From: Arctopsyche grandis | Lineage: Eukaryota; Arthropoda; Insecta; Trichoptera; Hydropsychidae | NCBI RefSeq assembly: GCF_051622035.1 | Contig: NC_135365.1 | Span: forward strand, 17,588,001 to 17,652,000 | Direction of reading: 5' to 3' | Length of the DNA stretch: 64,000 nt | Part shown: positions 12,418 through 23,446 of the stretch, in pieces | Layout: every line of letters begins with the position of its first letter | Position numbering within the stretch: position 1 is the first letter of the stretch | Notes under the pieces: model-generated | Seen by the model: only the letters and a program-made list of their open reading frames with translations | What the model was told of the DNA's origin: nothing | The model's database searches: none | Position numbers and translations under genes: made by a program

Positions 12418-12545
12418 TTGAGAAAATTAGAAAAATGTGTGGAGTGAGATGGATGAAAGTTGCGCAAAACAGAGACTAGTGGAAGAGAGTTGGAGAGGCT
12501 TTCATCCAGCGCTTAATCGGGAATGGCTGTAAATGATAACACAGG
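12418..12545 (+). pseudogene. RTE LINE fragment, 3' piece of a split copy
   Basis: This continues the copy from 12268: IRKMCGVRWMKVAQNRD, then a stop, then SWRGFHP in another frame, ending GGCTGTAAATGATAAC as in the family's C-terminus and TGA tail. Confidence 0.85.
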
Positions 12546-12719
12546 TTCAAATTAACAGCACAAAATTCAGCAAGAAATGTTATTTATATATCAAAATTGA
12601 GTTATTAATCCATTTTGTTTTTGTGTTTATAATCTATCAGAACACATTGATATATTTTCAAAATACGTCTACTTTTTTGGCAATATGATTGATTTGTTTC
12701 CCAAACTATGCGTTAAAAT

Positions 12720-12770
12720 AGCAATAGATGAAGTTTTGTGATCATGCGAAAATTTTAACTCGAGATTTTT
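12720..12770 (+). repeat. module M (terminal module of periodic repeat E), isolated
   Basis: AATAGATGAAGTTTTGTGAT followed by CATGCGAAAATTTTAACTCG is nearly identical to the start of the long repeat at 57840. It also matches other pieces at 27465 (-), 47771 (-) and 57549 (-). Confidence 0.7.
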
Positions 12771-12940
12771 TTTTTATATATACTTGGTCCTCCTGATTTT
12801 TCGCAATATTTGAAACCCCAATTAATTGGTTCTAGTGAACGTATCACTATTATGCTCTAAGGATAAAATATACGAATTACTGAAACCTTATTAGACTATT
12901 TCGTAGAAACATTTTGATTGAAGAAAGCATACATACATAT

Positions 12941-13430
12941 ATAACCAGCAGCGTGGTCTTGTGGGAAATGTTGAATTATTTCGTACTTGATGTTACGGGT
13001 TCGATTCCCACTAAGTATCGTTGTTGGCCAGACCTTGGTTTGTCGAGGTCGATCGTTTCTTATCAGAATTTGCCAATTTTTCTGATTTTCATTGAAAAGG
13101 TTCCTGTAAAAATTGGCGTTTCCTTCCTTTCCTTCCCAATTTTGCAAACCTTTAGTTATTGTTATATCTTAGGTTTCGCCATATTGCTCACCATAAATGT
13201 CTCTGTGGTTGTTTATCGAATACAAAAATTCGTATTGTTACATGAAAGTTATTCATCGTTACTTATCGTATTCATACGATGTTTGTAATATCTGACCATA
13301 GATGTCAGATATTGTTTAGATTTACATGTATCTATGTAATAATTATGTGGACCAGGAAGGCGCATTTAGGGTTTACCTGTTAAGCCTTCCTGGTATATTT
13401 GTATATACATATATATGTAAAAATAAAATA
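12941..13430 (+). repeat. tRNA-derived SINE, type A, near full length
   Basis: The head carries a tRNA-like A box (CAGCGTGGTCTTGTGG) and a B box (GGGTTCGATTCCC) about 60 bases later, so it derives from a pol III promoter. The body includes GCCAGACCTTGGTTTGTCGA, CGATCGTTTCTTATCAG and a stretch around CATAGATGTCAG. The tail is the stem-loop CCAGGAAGGC ... GCCTTCCTGGTAT followed by an AT-rich end. It is about 490 bp and close to the copy at 14567. No protein is encoded. Confidence 0.88.
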
Positions 13431-14566
13431 ATATGTACATATACCATGTAAATTTAATACTTCTTTCGTTACAATCAAATACTGAAAGTATAATATACAC
13501 ACATATTTATGTAAATGTAGAAGCTATAGTAAGATTAATAAAATGAATTTCGTTGCGAAAATTATCGAGTTTTCGACACCGTTGACTCGATAAAAAACGA
13601 TATGGTTCTGCTGTGTCTTCGCCTCTAATATATGGCCGACCAATTTTTTCAAAGGCTTTACTTCTGTCCCGTTCCAGCGATCTGCGCCTGCTGAAAAAGG
13701 CAATTCCGACTTGATTGGACTTTTCAAGGAACCCTATCCTCGCCCTTTCCCAGCAAAAAATCGCATTTCATCCGGCCGAGACGCCTTCAACAATATTTCA
13801 AACGCTCCAAGTAACCCCATTTTTTATAAGCAAGCTTATTATTACTGTCGACACGGTTACTGGTAACTGCATGATTATTCATTATACACATGTACATATG
13901 TATGTATGATAAGGCCAAATAATCCTATAACAAATTTTCATTTTTTGCCGTATATTGCGTCCCACTTGCGAAGTTTATACGCGACTTTGAAAAATGTCAA
14001 CGCCAAATTATGCTATTTCGGTCGAATTTTCCACCATACTATATTCGCGTGGGTGTTTGGGTACAACCGCTCGAGCTTTTTCGCACGTTTCGCATAAATG
14101 CCATTCGGGCAAGCGGTTTTTGTGCGCTTTCAATTTTAGCCCTTTCAACGGAACTGGGGAAGAGGTATAAATCACCTCCTTTTGTTCTTCGACTATCTAA
14201 TTATCATACGCCATAAATTTTAAATATTATACCTCATATTGAAAAACGGAATATATATTTTTTATTATTTAGTTCAAACATGAAAGTTTTCATATGTAAG
14301 CAAAACAAAGTAAACAATGTATGTATACAACACATTATATGAACCGTTATATTTTAAAGTACCGGAAGTCCAATTTTCACAAGTTCACAAATTATTATCA
14401 CATCTTTTAATTTGATATGTCCAGAATGTCGGAAAAGCAGAATAAACACATTACAGGCCACTAGTATTTTAAAATATTGTTATACATTATATTTAATGCT
14501 TTGCGAAATATTTATCGAAATGAAGAAAAGTGGACTTTTGCCACTTTCAAGTGTAACGGCTAATAA
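13431..14566. other. unique DNA between two SINE copies
   Basis: Bases 13540-14210 are moderately GC-rich with several short overlapping frames (13524-13727 -, 13715-14216 +). None is recognisable. I see no gene or clear repeat here. Confidence 0.4.
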
Positions 14567-15045
14567 TATAACCAGTAGCGTGGTCTAGTGGTGAATGTTG
14601 AATTATCTCGTACTTGATGTTACGAGTTCGATTCCCGCTAATACTCGCTACTGGCCAGACCTTGATTTGTCAAGGTCGATCGTTTCTTATCAGAGTTTGC
14701 CAATCTTTCTGATATTCATTGAAACGATTCCTGTAAAATTGGCGTTTCCTTCCCAATTTTCTGTTGCGAACCTTTAGTTATTGTTATATCTTAGGTTTCG
14801 CCATATTGCTCACCATAGATGTCTCTGTGGTTGTTTATCGAATATAAAATTCGAATTGTTACATGGAAGTTATTCATCGTTATTTATCGTATTAATACGA
14901 TATTTGTAATATCTGACGATAGATGTCAGATATTGTTTAGATTTACATTATTTAGATTATGTGGACCAGGAAGGCACATTTGGGGTCTACCTGTTAAGCT
15001 TTCCTGGTATATTTGTATATACATATGTATATAAATAAATAAATA
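14567..15045 (+). repeat. tRNA-derived SINE, type A, near full length
   Basis: The A box region is AGTAGCGTGGTCTAGTGGTG, the B box is GAGTTCGATTCCCGC, and the body matches the copy at 12941. The tail hairpin reads CCAGGAAGGC ... GCTTTCCTGG: the single C-to-T change in the right arm still pairs as G-U in RNA. It ends in an AAAT-type simple repeat (ATAAATAAATAAATAA). Confidence 0.88.
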
Positions 15046-15169
15046 AATAATATAGAGATAATTACTACTATTCCAAATCTAAGTAAATTTAATCTATTAA
15101 CATATGTACATAAAGCCGTGCTTAAATTTTCGTATTTTAAATATAGTTTTAACCATTGATCTCATTCAA

Positions 15170-15555
15170 GTTTCCTTTTTTTTTATTTCGTAATCCCAAT
15201 TTCATCATTTTCCTCGTATCTGAAGATCATGACTTTCCCATTTTCTATTATAACTTTCATAAAGCCCGTCATGATCCTCCAGCCCTCTCAACATCCCACA
15301 CCTTGCAGTGACTCATCTATAGTTTTCCCAGTGGCAGCTCTGATCTGGACATTGAAGATCTTATTCTTCATCTGTTTCCTTCAACGCTTTTTAGAACGAC
15401 CAATTTTTCCTATGGCGGAATGCCCAAAGGACTGGAGGATACGCCGAAGACAAATGGATGATATTGCCAAACCTCTGCTCTTGATTCTTCTCGCTGTCCA
15501 GGAGATTCTAAGCATCCGTGTCCAGGCACCACATCTCAAAAGAATCAATTATCTG
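15170..15555 (-). pseudogene. LINE (RTE/BovB-like) C-terminal fragment, frameshifted
   Basis: On the - strand one frame gives FEMW, then after a one-base shift WTRMLRISWTARRIKSRGLA, then ILQSFGHSAIGK and later IRAATGKTIDESLQG. This order (aromatic-W block, R-M-L-R-ISWTAR-R, L-FGH, G-W) is characteristic of the region downstream of the reverse transcriptase in RTE/BovB-type LINEs. The family differs from the intact copy at 23462. Stops and frameshifts make it dead. Confidence 0.6.
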
Positions 15556-16618
15556 GGTTTCTCTGAAAAATACATACATGCATACAGCACACGTAGAGCT
15601 ATTGCATACCAGTAGAGAGATCTTGGGCTCAAATGCGCTCTGGCGAGACTTGTGGTTAATAAACATACATAGATCAACCATCCCTTATTACAATTTTCTC
15701 ATTTTTCTAGCTTGGTTATTGTGACGGATTCAATAAATTGATATCTTCCTCCTCAGTTTCATGCAAATTCGAGTTATTAGCATCTTTAATTTGTTAAATC
15801 TCATAAATGCTAACTACGTAATGTATGTATACATGTAAAAAAATGTTGATTATCCATAAATATATTTATTGTATTGTATTCTATGTACTGTTATGTTTGA
15901 AAAATTGTTAGTACTTATGTACAAAAAAAAATCTAACCATATGCGTCGCCTTAAGGTAGTTCCTGTCATGCTACATACAATATTTATATGTATGTAACAA
16001 AAATAAAAATGTAATTATAAGTTAACTTTATTGACGAATTGTAAAATTCTCTGGAGAGTAAACGAGGCACTACACTATTAAACAAGAACGACACATAATC
16101 AATATCTTTCAACGTATCGACAAAATTTAAATAAAAACCGATTGTGAATGACCGCGATTCAAAAGTAATTTACGATGTTTTGCGAAAAGGGTGGGAAACT
16201 TCACAAAGGTTTCTGGGGTGGGGTGAGCTTTTAAGGTTACCGCCGAAATGACCAGGTAAATCCCTTTACGTCCGTAGCACAATAGACTTTACATGGACCA
16301 TGGTCGAACCTTAACGGGGAACACGTGGACCCACTATAAAGGGACGTGTCCCTACCGCTACACACTTAAGCAAGGGTTGATTTTTCTGGCTCATGCTAAG
16401 CCCACTTTTACACCCTTCGACATCCGCTTGCATCATCCAATTAAAACTTTTCACGAATAATAAACAAAATCCACAAGTAAAAGCTATATTTTTACTAGCA
16501 TCCTTGGATCTTTAAGTTTATTATTTATACCATCCGAAATTAAATAGATTTTTATTTAATTGGAGATAATTCTTAAGTCCTGTTGTACTAGTCTCTATAT
16601 TGGAGAATATAATGTCTC
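15556..16618. other. intergenic, GC-richer patch 16180-16440
   Basis: No gene was found. The patch at 16180-16440 is GC-richer and unique, with a GGGACGTGTCCC near-palindrome at about 16342. The rest is AT-rich. Confidence 0.4.
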
Positions 16619-16670
16619 TATAATGTCAGCAAATTCGAGTTTATAGCAACTCAAATTTGCTGACATTATA
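16619..16670. repeat. short hairpin, 23-bp arms
   Basis: Left arm 16619-16641 (TATAATGTCAGCAAATTCGAG...) pairs with 16648-16670 with a single C/T mismatch across 23 positions. The loop is 6 bases. Confidence 0.85.
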
Positions 16671-16719
16671 AATATGTAAAATGTATGTATATATTTCATA
16701 TAACATAACTATCGAATTT

Positions 16720-16797
16720 GTCCATAGATGTCTCTATGATACTGTAAAAACATAATTGTTTATCAATATATGCAACTGGCCAAGAAAGTGCATTGCG
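16720..16797 (+). repeat. SINE tail fragment
   Basis: CCATAGATGTCTCTATGATA and GGCCAAGAAAGTGCATTGCG match the 3' part of the SINE tails, but the hairpin's right arm is missing. It abuts the SINE head at 16806. Confidence 0.6.
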
Positions 16798-16805
16798 ACA
16801 TACAT

Positions 16806-17480
16806 ATAGCCAGCAGTATGGCTCAGTGGTAGCGTGTATGTTTTGCACCAAGTGATTATTGGATTCGAGCCCACTATACTGCTGAAATAGATAAGTGAGA
16901 GTTAAATATATTAATAAAAAAAATAAAACTAAAAATCCCAGAAGATCTTTGAATGTGAAATATGGATTAAAGGGAATTTTGTCAATATTTATTTTAATTC
17001 TGATTGGATTAGTTGATCCAGATTGGGAAGAAATAATATTTCATCTTAAAAATGAAGAATATTTGAATATAAAATAAGATTAATTAATTAAAAAAAAAAT
17101 GTATTTATAATAAAATTAAAATTGTAAGAGTCAATTTATTATGACTTGAGTGTTTGTGAGTCCAAGTCGATCGTCCGTCGTCCAAGTGATCATTGTTGAA
17201 ACGGTTGCTTAAAATTGGCAAAAAATCATCCTACCTGCTGTCACAAATCTTCTGTTTTATATACATATGTACAATTTATAAAAATTTATGAACAAATCTA
17301 AAATCCATAGATGTCTCAATGAATTAATGCTTTAATTAATTAATTAATTGTTAATTTCATGTTCTCCAGCTTTTCTAAATATAGTGATTTATATTATAAA
17401 AATGCTGCATTGTTAGTAATTAACTGTCCAGGAAGGCGCATTGTGGTCTTTCTGTCCCTTACTGGTATATATTTAAAAAC
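16806..17480 (+). repeat. tRNA-derived SINE (type B-like), interrupted
   Basis: The head at 16806-16883 has the consensus A box TGGCTCAGTGGTAGCG and a B-box-like GGATTCGAGCCC. Body sequence resumes at about 17141 with GAGTCCAAGTCGATCG, TTGTTGAAACGGTT, CCTACCTGCTGTCACAA and the tail TCCAGGAAGGCGCATTGTGG. The 16884-17140 segment is not SINE sequence: it is AT-rich, carries a 60-residue open frame (16895-17077) I do not recognise, and ends in an A-rich run. Confidence 0.7.
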
Positions 17481-17589
17481 AAAAAATAAAATAAAAATAA
17501 AGATATCTGCTAGACCTTTCTGATATATATGTACATACGTATATTTTTAATTTATTTTTATTAAATTCATATTTTTCAATGATGTCATT

Positions 17590-17832
17590 ACGGGTTGCCT
17601 TCAAGGTGACATCTATGGTATTAAACTTGTACATACATATATAAATTTATAGATTATTAATTTTTGAAATCATATTCAAATAGTGGGTTAAATGGTTTTT
17701 GCCAATTTGAGAAACCGTTTCAACGATCAGGAACCGTTTCAACGTTGAAATCAAATTGGCAAACTCTGATAGAAAACGATCGACTTGGAGTCACAAATAT
17801 CCCGACCAATATAAAAGTCTGAGCAGCAACAC
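17590..17832 (-). repeat. SINE type B body, antisense
   Basis: The reverse complement reads GTGACTCCAAGTCGATCG, TCAGAGTTTGCCAATTTG, then two successive GTTGAAACGGTTCC-type words (a small internal duplication), then CCACTATTTGAATATGATTT. The tRNA-like head and the tail hairpin are missing. Confidence 0.75.
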
Positions 17833-18960
17833 CCCAAAGCCATGCTTACTAGCTGAATACATATGTACATATATAAAAATATAAAGAGCATGTATGAAAT
17901 TTATTTTAAAAAAATTCCAAGCTTTTCCAAGCGCCAACACATTAAACGGCATATAGTCATACACACACACACACACACATCCAAAATAAAATGAGGTATT
18001 TTTAAACAGTCGATTTCCACAAATTTGCAAACTAAACGTACCCTGGAGACCTGGGGATGTTTTAAAAGTCACCCGTAAAATATTAACATTACGTGAGGAC
18101 ATCGCGATAAGCGAGACGCGATTAACTCTCTGTAAAAGAAAAACGTTTTTTTCAGTATCCGAATTAAACGGTTGTACGATCTTTCGGGTTTTTCAGTGCG
18201 ATTTGAATCTGACACAATTCGATTTCGATTTATCGGTTCGACCTCGCCTCCCTGATTGCGTGAGATAATCTGTCCGTCTGCTGTGTGGAATCCTCGTTAT
18301 TTTTTTTTACGACCTTATTTTTTCGCGGACTCATAAACATGGAGATCGTAACTCAACATCGACGCCGCTACGGGTTGTTTGTCCTCTGGAAAGTTTTCAG
18401 AGTGATCATATTTTATGGGTTGTGGAAGGTCTGCTATTGTCGGGTGCGAACCCACTACGATAGAGGTCAGCGAATGTTCCTATAGGGTCGCTTTTTCAAA
18501 CCCCAAACGTGCCCGTGACGTATTTCGATATATTTCGGATAAAATTAATGCTTATATCTCGATCAAACTACGATAGAAACTCTCATACAAGGTTATAAAA
18601 TATTCCGACTTTATCCAAAATCATACCATATATTGTATGTAGGACATTAGACTCCAGAAATAAAAGTTCGATCGTTGACAGGTTAGAAAGATTTATTCTA
18701 CGTATCTTCTCAATGATCTTGAGTGTTCTGTATAGCTATCGGAACGATTTGAGTGCTGTTCCAATTCAAACTGTTTCTATTATTATCTATATGTGGAACA
18801 TCATTCATTTTATAATATTATATTACATTTTATATATAAAATAAGTCTTATTGTACATAAAATTCACTCTACCTCATATTCTTTCTGACCAACAAGCAAT
18901 CCAATATAAATATTGGATTCATTCATATCTGAAGTACGTGGATATTTAATAATGGAACGG

Positions 18961-19002
<42 letters not shown>

Positions 19003-19349
19003 TAATATAGTCGCAACAGTGTAGTAATAGAATATTAGACTATAAAGTAAAAAGTTCAAATTTAATATTTTATAAGCTCAGTAGTTTTGAGCACTTCTTA
19101 AATATAAAAATTCAATATTGCTGTTTCAAGTAAAAACTATCTGATTTTATTGGACTTTACATACAAAATAAAAGGTCCATAAAAATTAATAACACCATAT
19201 ATTTTTTCTAAGCATCAAATCCATTTCCTTCTTTATTTTTTCTCCAGAAAGCATTATGAAGTCTAGAATATATATGTGAAAGAAAACATACATATGTTTT
19301 CATATACATACATTTTACGGATAAAGGTCGGTTTATATTATCGACCACT
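17833..19349. other. intergenic; AC and AT microsatellites; GC-richer island 18050-18500
   Basis: An (AC)n run lies at about 17961-17980 and an (AT)n run at about 18965-18999. The block 18050-18500 is GC-richer and unique, with no recognisable protein. No gene is supported. Confidence 0.45.
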
Positions 19350-19745
19350 GCACAGCTCAGCACAACACTGCACATAAAATACTAATTATATTCAAACTAT
19401 TCAACACCACCTGTTCATGCTTGTTTTGGCCAAATTCAAGACAAAATGGGCTTACATATACATTACAGAAACAACATTATGTTTCCGAATATATGTATAT
19501 AGTGTGGTTGAACTTGGCCAAAGAAAAAGCGATTCTGCTTGAAACGTTTCGGTTACATGTGCTGCTGTATAATATTAGTAGATCGTGTCGCTTGCTGCTG
19601 TGACACATACATACTACGTAATGAAGGTCACGTACGTAAATACATCCGTAATGTACGTCATATACACATTACGGAACATATAAATGTGTCCATATAGAAT
19701 GTATTGAATAATATTTTTCGTACTGCCGTTTATGCGAATTTGCCG
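19350..19745 (+). repeat. repeat family X, copy 2
   Basis: It shares TTCATGCTTGTTTT, GGGCTTACATATACATTACA, GATCGTGTCG, AAATGTGTCCATATAGAATG and ATTTTTCGTACTG with the copy at 41630. Internal deletions shorten it. Confidence 0.7.
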
Positions 19746-19802
19746 GTTTAAGCTGTACTGGTATAAATTAATCTTAATCAATTATTTATTATTTATGTTA
19801 CA

Positions 19803-20105
19803 TAGATCAGGAAGGCTTGACAGGAAGACGCCAATGCACCTTCCTAGACAATTAATTACAAACGATGCTGCATCCAGAAGCTGAATAACGCGAAATTAAC
19901 AATTAATTAATTAATGCATTAATCCAATGAAACATCTATGGATTTAGACTTGTATATATTTTTTTACAAATTTTACATACATTAAATACAGAAAATTTGT
20001 GACAGCAGGTAGGATGATTTCTTTTGCCAATTTTGAGGTAAAATTTCAACAATGATCAAATAAAATTCGAAAACTCTGATAAGAAACGATCGACATGGAC
20101 TTTAA
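19803..20105 (-). repeat. SINE type B, antisense, head missing
   Basis: Reverse complement: CGATCGTTTCTTATCAGAG, a body with CCTACCTGCTGTCACAAAT, CCATAGATG, and the tail hairpin AGGAAGGTGC ... CTTCCTGATC. The tRNA-like head is gone. Confidence 0.75.
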
Positions 20106-20115
20106 TATGAACATA

Positions 20116-20362
20116 CCATTGATGTATAATACACTAGATGGGCCCTGACGTGTGATTTTGGTCGGAGATCTTGTCTTCACTAACTGAGGGGTGCGGGGGG
20201 TTTAACTAGCGGGGAAGTTGGGAAAAAAACGGGTTTTTTTCCTACGACGCAGCGGTACCTACCTACTGAGAGAAACTGTGCATGCGCCATGTATTTTGCA
20301 TTCGCCAAAAGGGAGACCAGTATAAAGCGTGAGGGCGGATCTAGTGTATTATACATCAATGG
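20116..20362. mobile_element. MITE with 24-bp perfect terminal inverted repeats
   Basis: Bases 20116-20139 (CCATTGATGTATAATACACT plus AGAT) are exactly the reverse complement of 20339-20362. The similarity continues inward more loosely: GGGCCCTGACG against CCGCCCTCACG in the reverse complement. AACATA flanks both sides (20110-20115 and 20363-20368), a possible 6-bp target duplication. The 199-bp core is GC-richer than its surroundings and encodes nothing recognisable. The parent transposon family is unknown to me. Confidence 0.75.
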
Positions 20363-21904
20363 AACATATTATACATATTTTTTGGAATATATTATTGGAG
20401 ATAAATTCAGCCAAATTCAAATGAAAATCATCCATACCATGATTTTGCACAAGATACAGTATAAATATATCGATAAGTAAAATGCGACATCTTAATAAAA
20501 AGCACCACCGGTAGTAAAAAAAACTTTTACTTTAGATTCGTGCGATAATCTGATATAATCTCACCTCAATTTTGCATAAATTGTACAAAATTACAAAACG
20601 TCTATTTTAAAGTGGAAAACTTCGCGAAAGTCCGTGACAAAACGACAATGCCGAAACTTGAAAGGCTCTCGAGCGAGCTTTACGCTCACACATTTCACGG
20701 CTCGGATTTTCCTCATCGGAAAATTATTCGACAAGCGCTTTACTGCGGTGCGGTGGCGGAAAACTTCCCGCAGGTCAAGTAATAAATTTTCAGACCCTAT
20801 TTACCATAATCGCCACCAGTTTGAAGAAGGTTGCGATAGGAAAAACACCACCACACACCCATCGTCCCATTCACTCGATCACATATACTACATAGTACAT
20901 AGGGCTCTTCAAACGTCATTGTTTCGAGACTGTTGATGTTTTCGAAATTTTGAATTTCAATTTTACAGTTGGCTCGAATACACCCCATAGTACATTATAC
21001 AAAAGGTGATCATTTTTCAATGTAGACAATGCGCGTCGTCGAGCGGTTGTCACGCAACGAAGCTCTCCGAAACGTCTTTCCATATTGAAATTGCAAAATT
21101 GTCCGTGAGCCCTTGTTTGAATGTACAATTCGACGCGATATAAAGAAAATGCGGCGCTATTCCCAAAGTCTGGTAAATTTTCGGATAGGTACCCTCATCA
21201 AACGCCCTCAAAATGCGGACGTTGAGCAGGGATTACTCTGAAAATAGTCTGTTTCAGCAAAACTGCGTGACACGTTTAGCTAATGTTTAATACGAATTTT
21301 ATAGCGAGTCATTTTTTTTTAGGTAATCAATCGTTCTACTTTACTTTTACGTCGTCTTATACCACTTCGTTTGAACTGATATATTATAAGTATTTATTTT
21401 TACAATATACACCTCGAATCATTATTCTTGATTAGGTACGTATTCTTCTATGGCTTCCTTGACGCATAGGGCTTTCTTTTTAATTTCGTATCAAAAACAA
21501 ACCTTACCTAACGTATCAAAGGCACACTATAATGTATACATACATACTTATGAATGTAACTTATACATACATATGTACATATATTACAATAAACGTTAAT
21601 ATATGTATAATAGATAATAAAAAATAATATTTAAAATAGACTTTAATACATATGTGGCTGTTAATCAAATCTTAATTCGTTTCATCCATCAAGTGTTGTT
21701 TTTTAAATGTAAAATAGTATTTACACGTATACAGAATTATATAGAACAAAGTATTTAACCTATGTACAATATGCTAGAGCAAAAAAAGCGAATTTTGGAT
21801 ATCCATCGATGGATCTAGTGGAAAATTTGCGTCGTATTAAGCAACGCAAAAATGTTGTTAACAATAAAACACGACAAAGTGTGTTTTATTTTTAAATATA
21901 TGTA
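20363..21904. other. intergenic with GC-richer island 20600-21250
   Basis: The island holds an open frame on + from at least 20558 to the stop at 20780-20782 (Met at 20648, 44 residues after it), with frames open on other strands too. Nothing is recognised. A possible donor (CAG/GTCAAG at 20773) could make it part of an exon, but no partner exon is visible. The remainder is AT-rich with TACATA repeats near 21536-21590. Confidence 0.4.
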
Positions 21905-22130
21905 GATATTTACCAGGAGGCCCTAACAGGGAAACCCCAATGCGCCTTTCTAGCCAATTACAAGCATTGCTGCATTTTTTATTACACAAATCGCTAAATT
22001 TAGAGATGCTGAAGAACACAAAATTAACTATTAATTAATTCATGAATAAATCTATAGTGTCATCTGTGGATTTAGATTTGGACATAATTTTTTACATATT
22101 CTACATAAATAAAATTCAGATGGTTTTTGA
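21905..22130 (-). repeat. SINE 3' part, antisense
   Basis: The reverse complement carries GGCTAGAAAGGCGCATTGGG ... GGGCCTCCTGGTA (a worn tail hairpin), with TGCAGCAATGCTTGTAAT-type body words and GTCCAAATCTAAATCCAC. The head is absent. Confidence 0.7.
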
Positions 22131-22439
22131 TAATTTGATATTATTTTGAACTCCTTATGTTTCATCAAATTCGTAACTTTTTGTGTTCAAACTAAAAGTT
22201 TTTTTTTAAATTGTAATTTTTAAAATTTTCCCAAGAAAGTTCTCATTGATTTTTATTTTCAAAATAATTATGGCAACATGAAAAAATTACGTTTTTTCAA
22301 AAAGAACGCTACCCCACACAAATAGCTTTAGCTAACAACTGCCATTGTTATAAGTTTATCCATAATAATACCAATTATAATTGGTGTTTTTAGAAATTGA
22401 CTTAAATTATTAGCATTCCTGGATATGAAAATTTCTTCT

Positions 22440-22690
22440 CAAAAACATCTGAAATAGCAATCAGTAATAAAATATCTAGGACTAATATTCTATAAGAGAA
22501 TGAGAAGGGTTCTTTACTTTGAGGCGGCAAATTGTAAAACAATACATGGCATATCCTCAATATACCCATTATTTAAACACCATAGTTCATTATCACTACA
22601 AAATAAATTCAAATTATATATTGCTCATGTCATCAATGCTGCACCTGTATTAAATAATGCCTCCAATACTTACCATTCTAAACTCTAGAA
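22440..22690 (+). pseudogene. jockey-like LINE reverse transcriptase fragment
   Basis: Translation on + gives IKYLGLIFY, then an interrupted block with IYPLFKHHSSLSLQNKFKLY, IAHVINAAPVLNNAS and a stop. In jockey-type elements 'KYLG' is followed by 'lyPL-n-rS-Ls-knK--LY---i-P---Y--P-w--a', which this follows closely. The YxDD palm and endonuclease are missing. Confidence 0.6.
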
Positions 22691-23446
22691 AAGCACAAGA
22701 TGATGACATCTTCCCCTCCAGCTGAGCATTCTAATATTTAGAAGATTAATCAATATGAAGAAACTTTTCAACTTCCCGCATTAACTTTAGCCGCAATAGG
22801 TTCATGCATAAAATACATTGATACAGAAACACTATTAGATTAATTACACGTCAGATTCTCAACAGCCGAGTTAATAAGCCTAATTGGTACATTTTTCATT
22901 ACACTAGATAAGCCTCGTTGGTTGGGTTGGTTGGTGCCTACATTAATTCTTTAGCAACGCAGGGATTTCGACAAAACGACGTTATCGATACAAATGGCGG
23001 CGTTCGTTATCGAACAATCCTCATTAGTACTTCATTCCGTCGTCACAAAAGGAAATGGTTCGCCGCCAAATTAGATTTTCTCGCCTGCCGCACAAATATT
23101 ATTGCCGAGCGACAAATGGATCGTAGTAAATGGACAAATACGGCGTGAAATGTTTCTCTCTCTCAAAAAAAAATGTATCGCGAAGCCAAACAAAATAAAT
23201 AAAAAAAAAAGTGACAAATTGATAGACGAATTTTGGCGCGCTACGTCAATATCGAATTTCGTTGGAAAATGTATACAATAGACAACGAATTACGGACACG
23301 GCCGTTCAACTGTCAAATGTTGGCGAAATGCAATTTAAATTAAGCAATACACGATGTATAATAGTTCAAAGGCGTGCAAATGGCGTATAAATATTGCATA
23401 TTACATACATATGTACATACATATATATTATATATATATATATATA
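22691..23446. other. intergenic, unique; ends in CATA/AT microsatellite
   Basis: Bases 22900-23330 are GC-richer and unique. A 76-residue frame at 22918-23148 (+) is not recognised. Bases 23401-23447 are a TACATA/AT simple repeat abutting the LINE tail. No gene is supported. Confidence 0.4.

Noticed and set aside
14567..14650. Possible tRNA gene (good A and B boxes; also at 12941, 16806, 29407, 63436)
   Set aside because: The sequences do not close into a cloverleaf and continue into a SINE body with a conserved tail, so they are SINE promoters.
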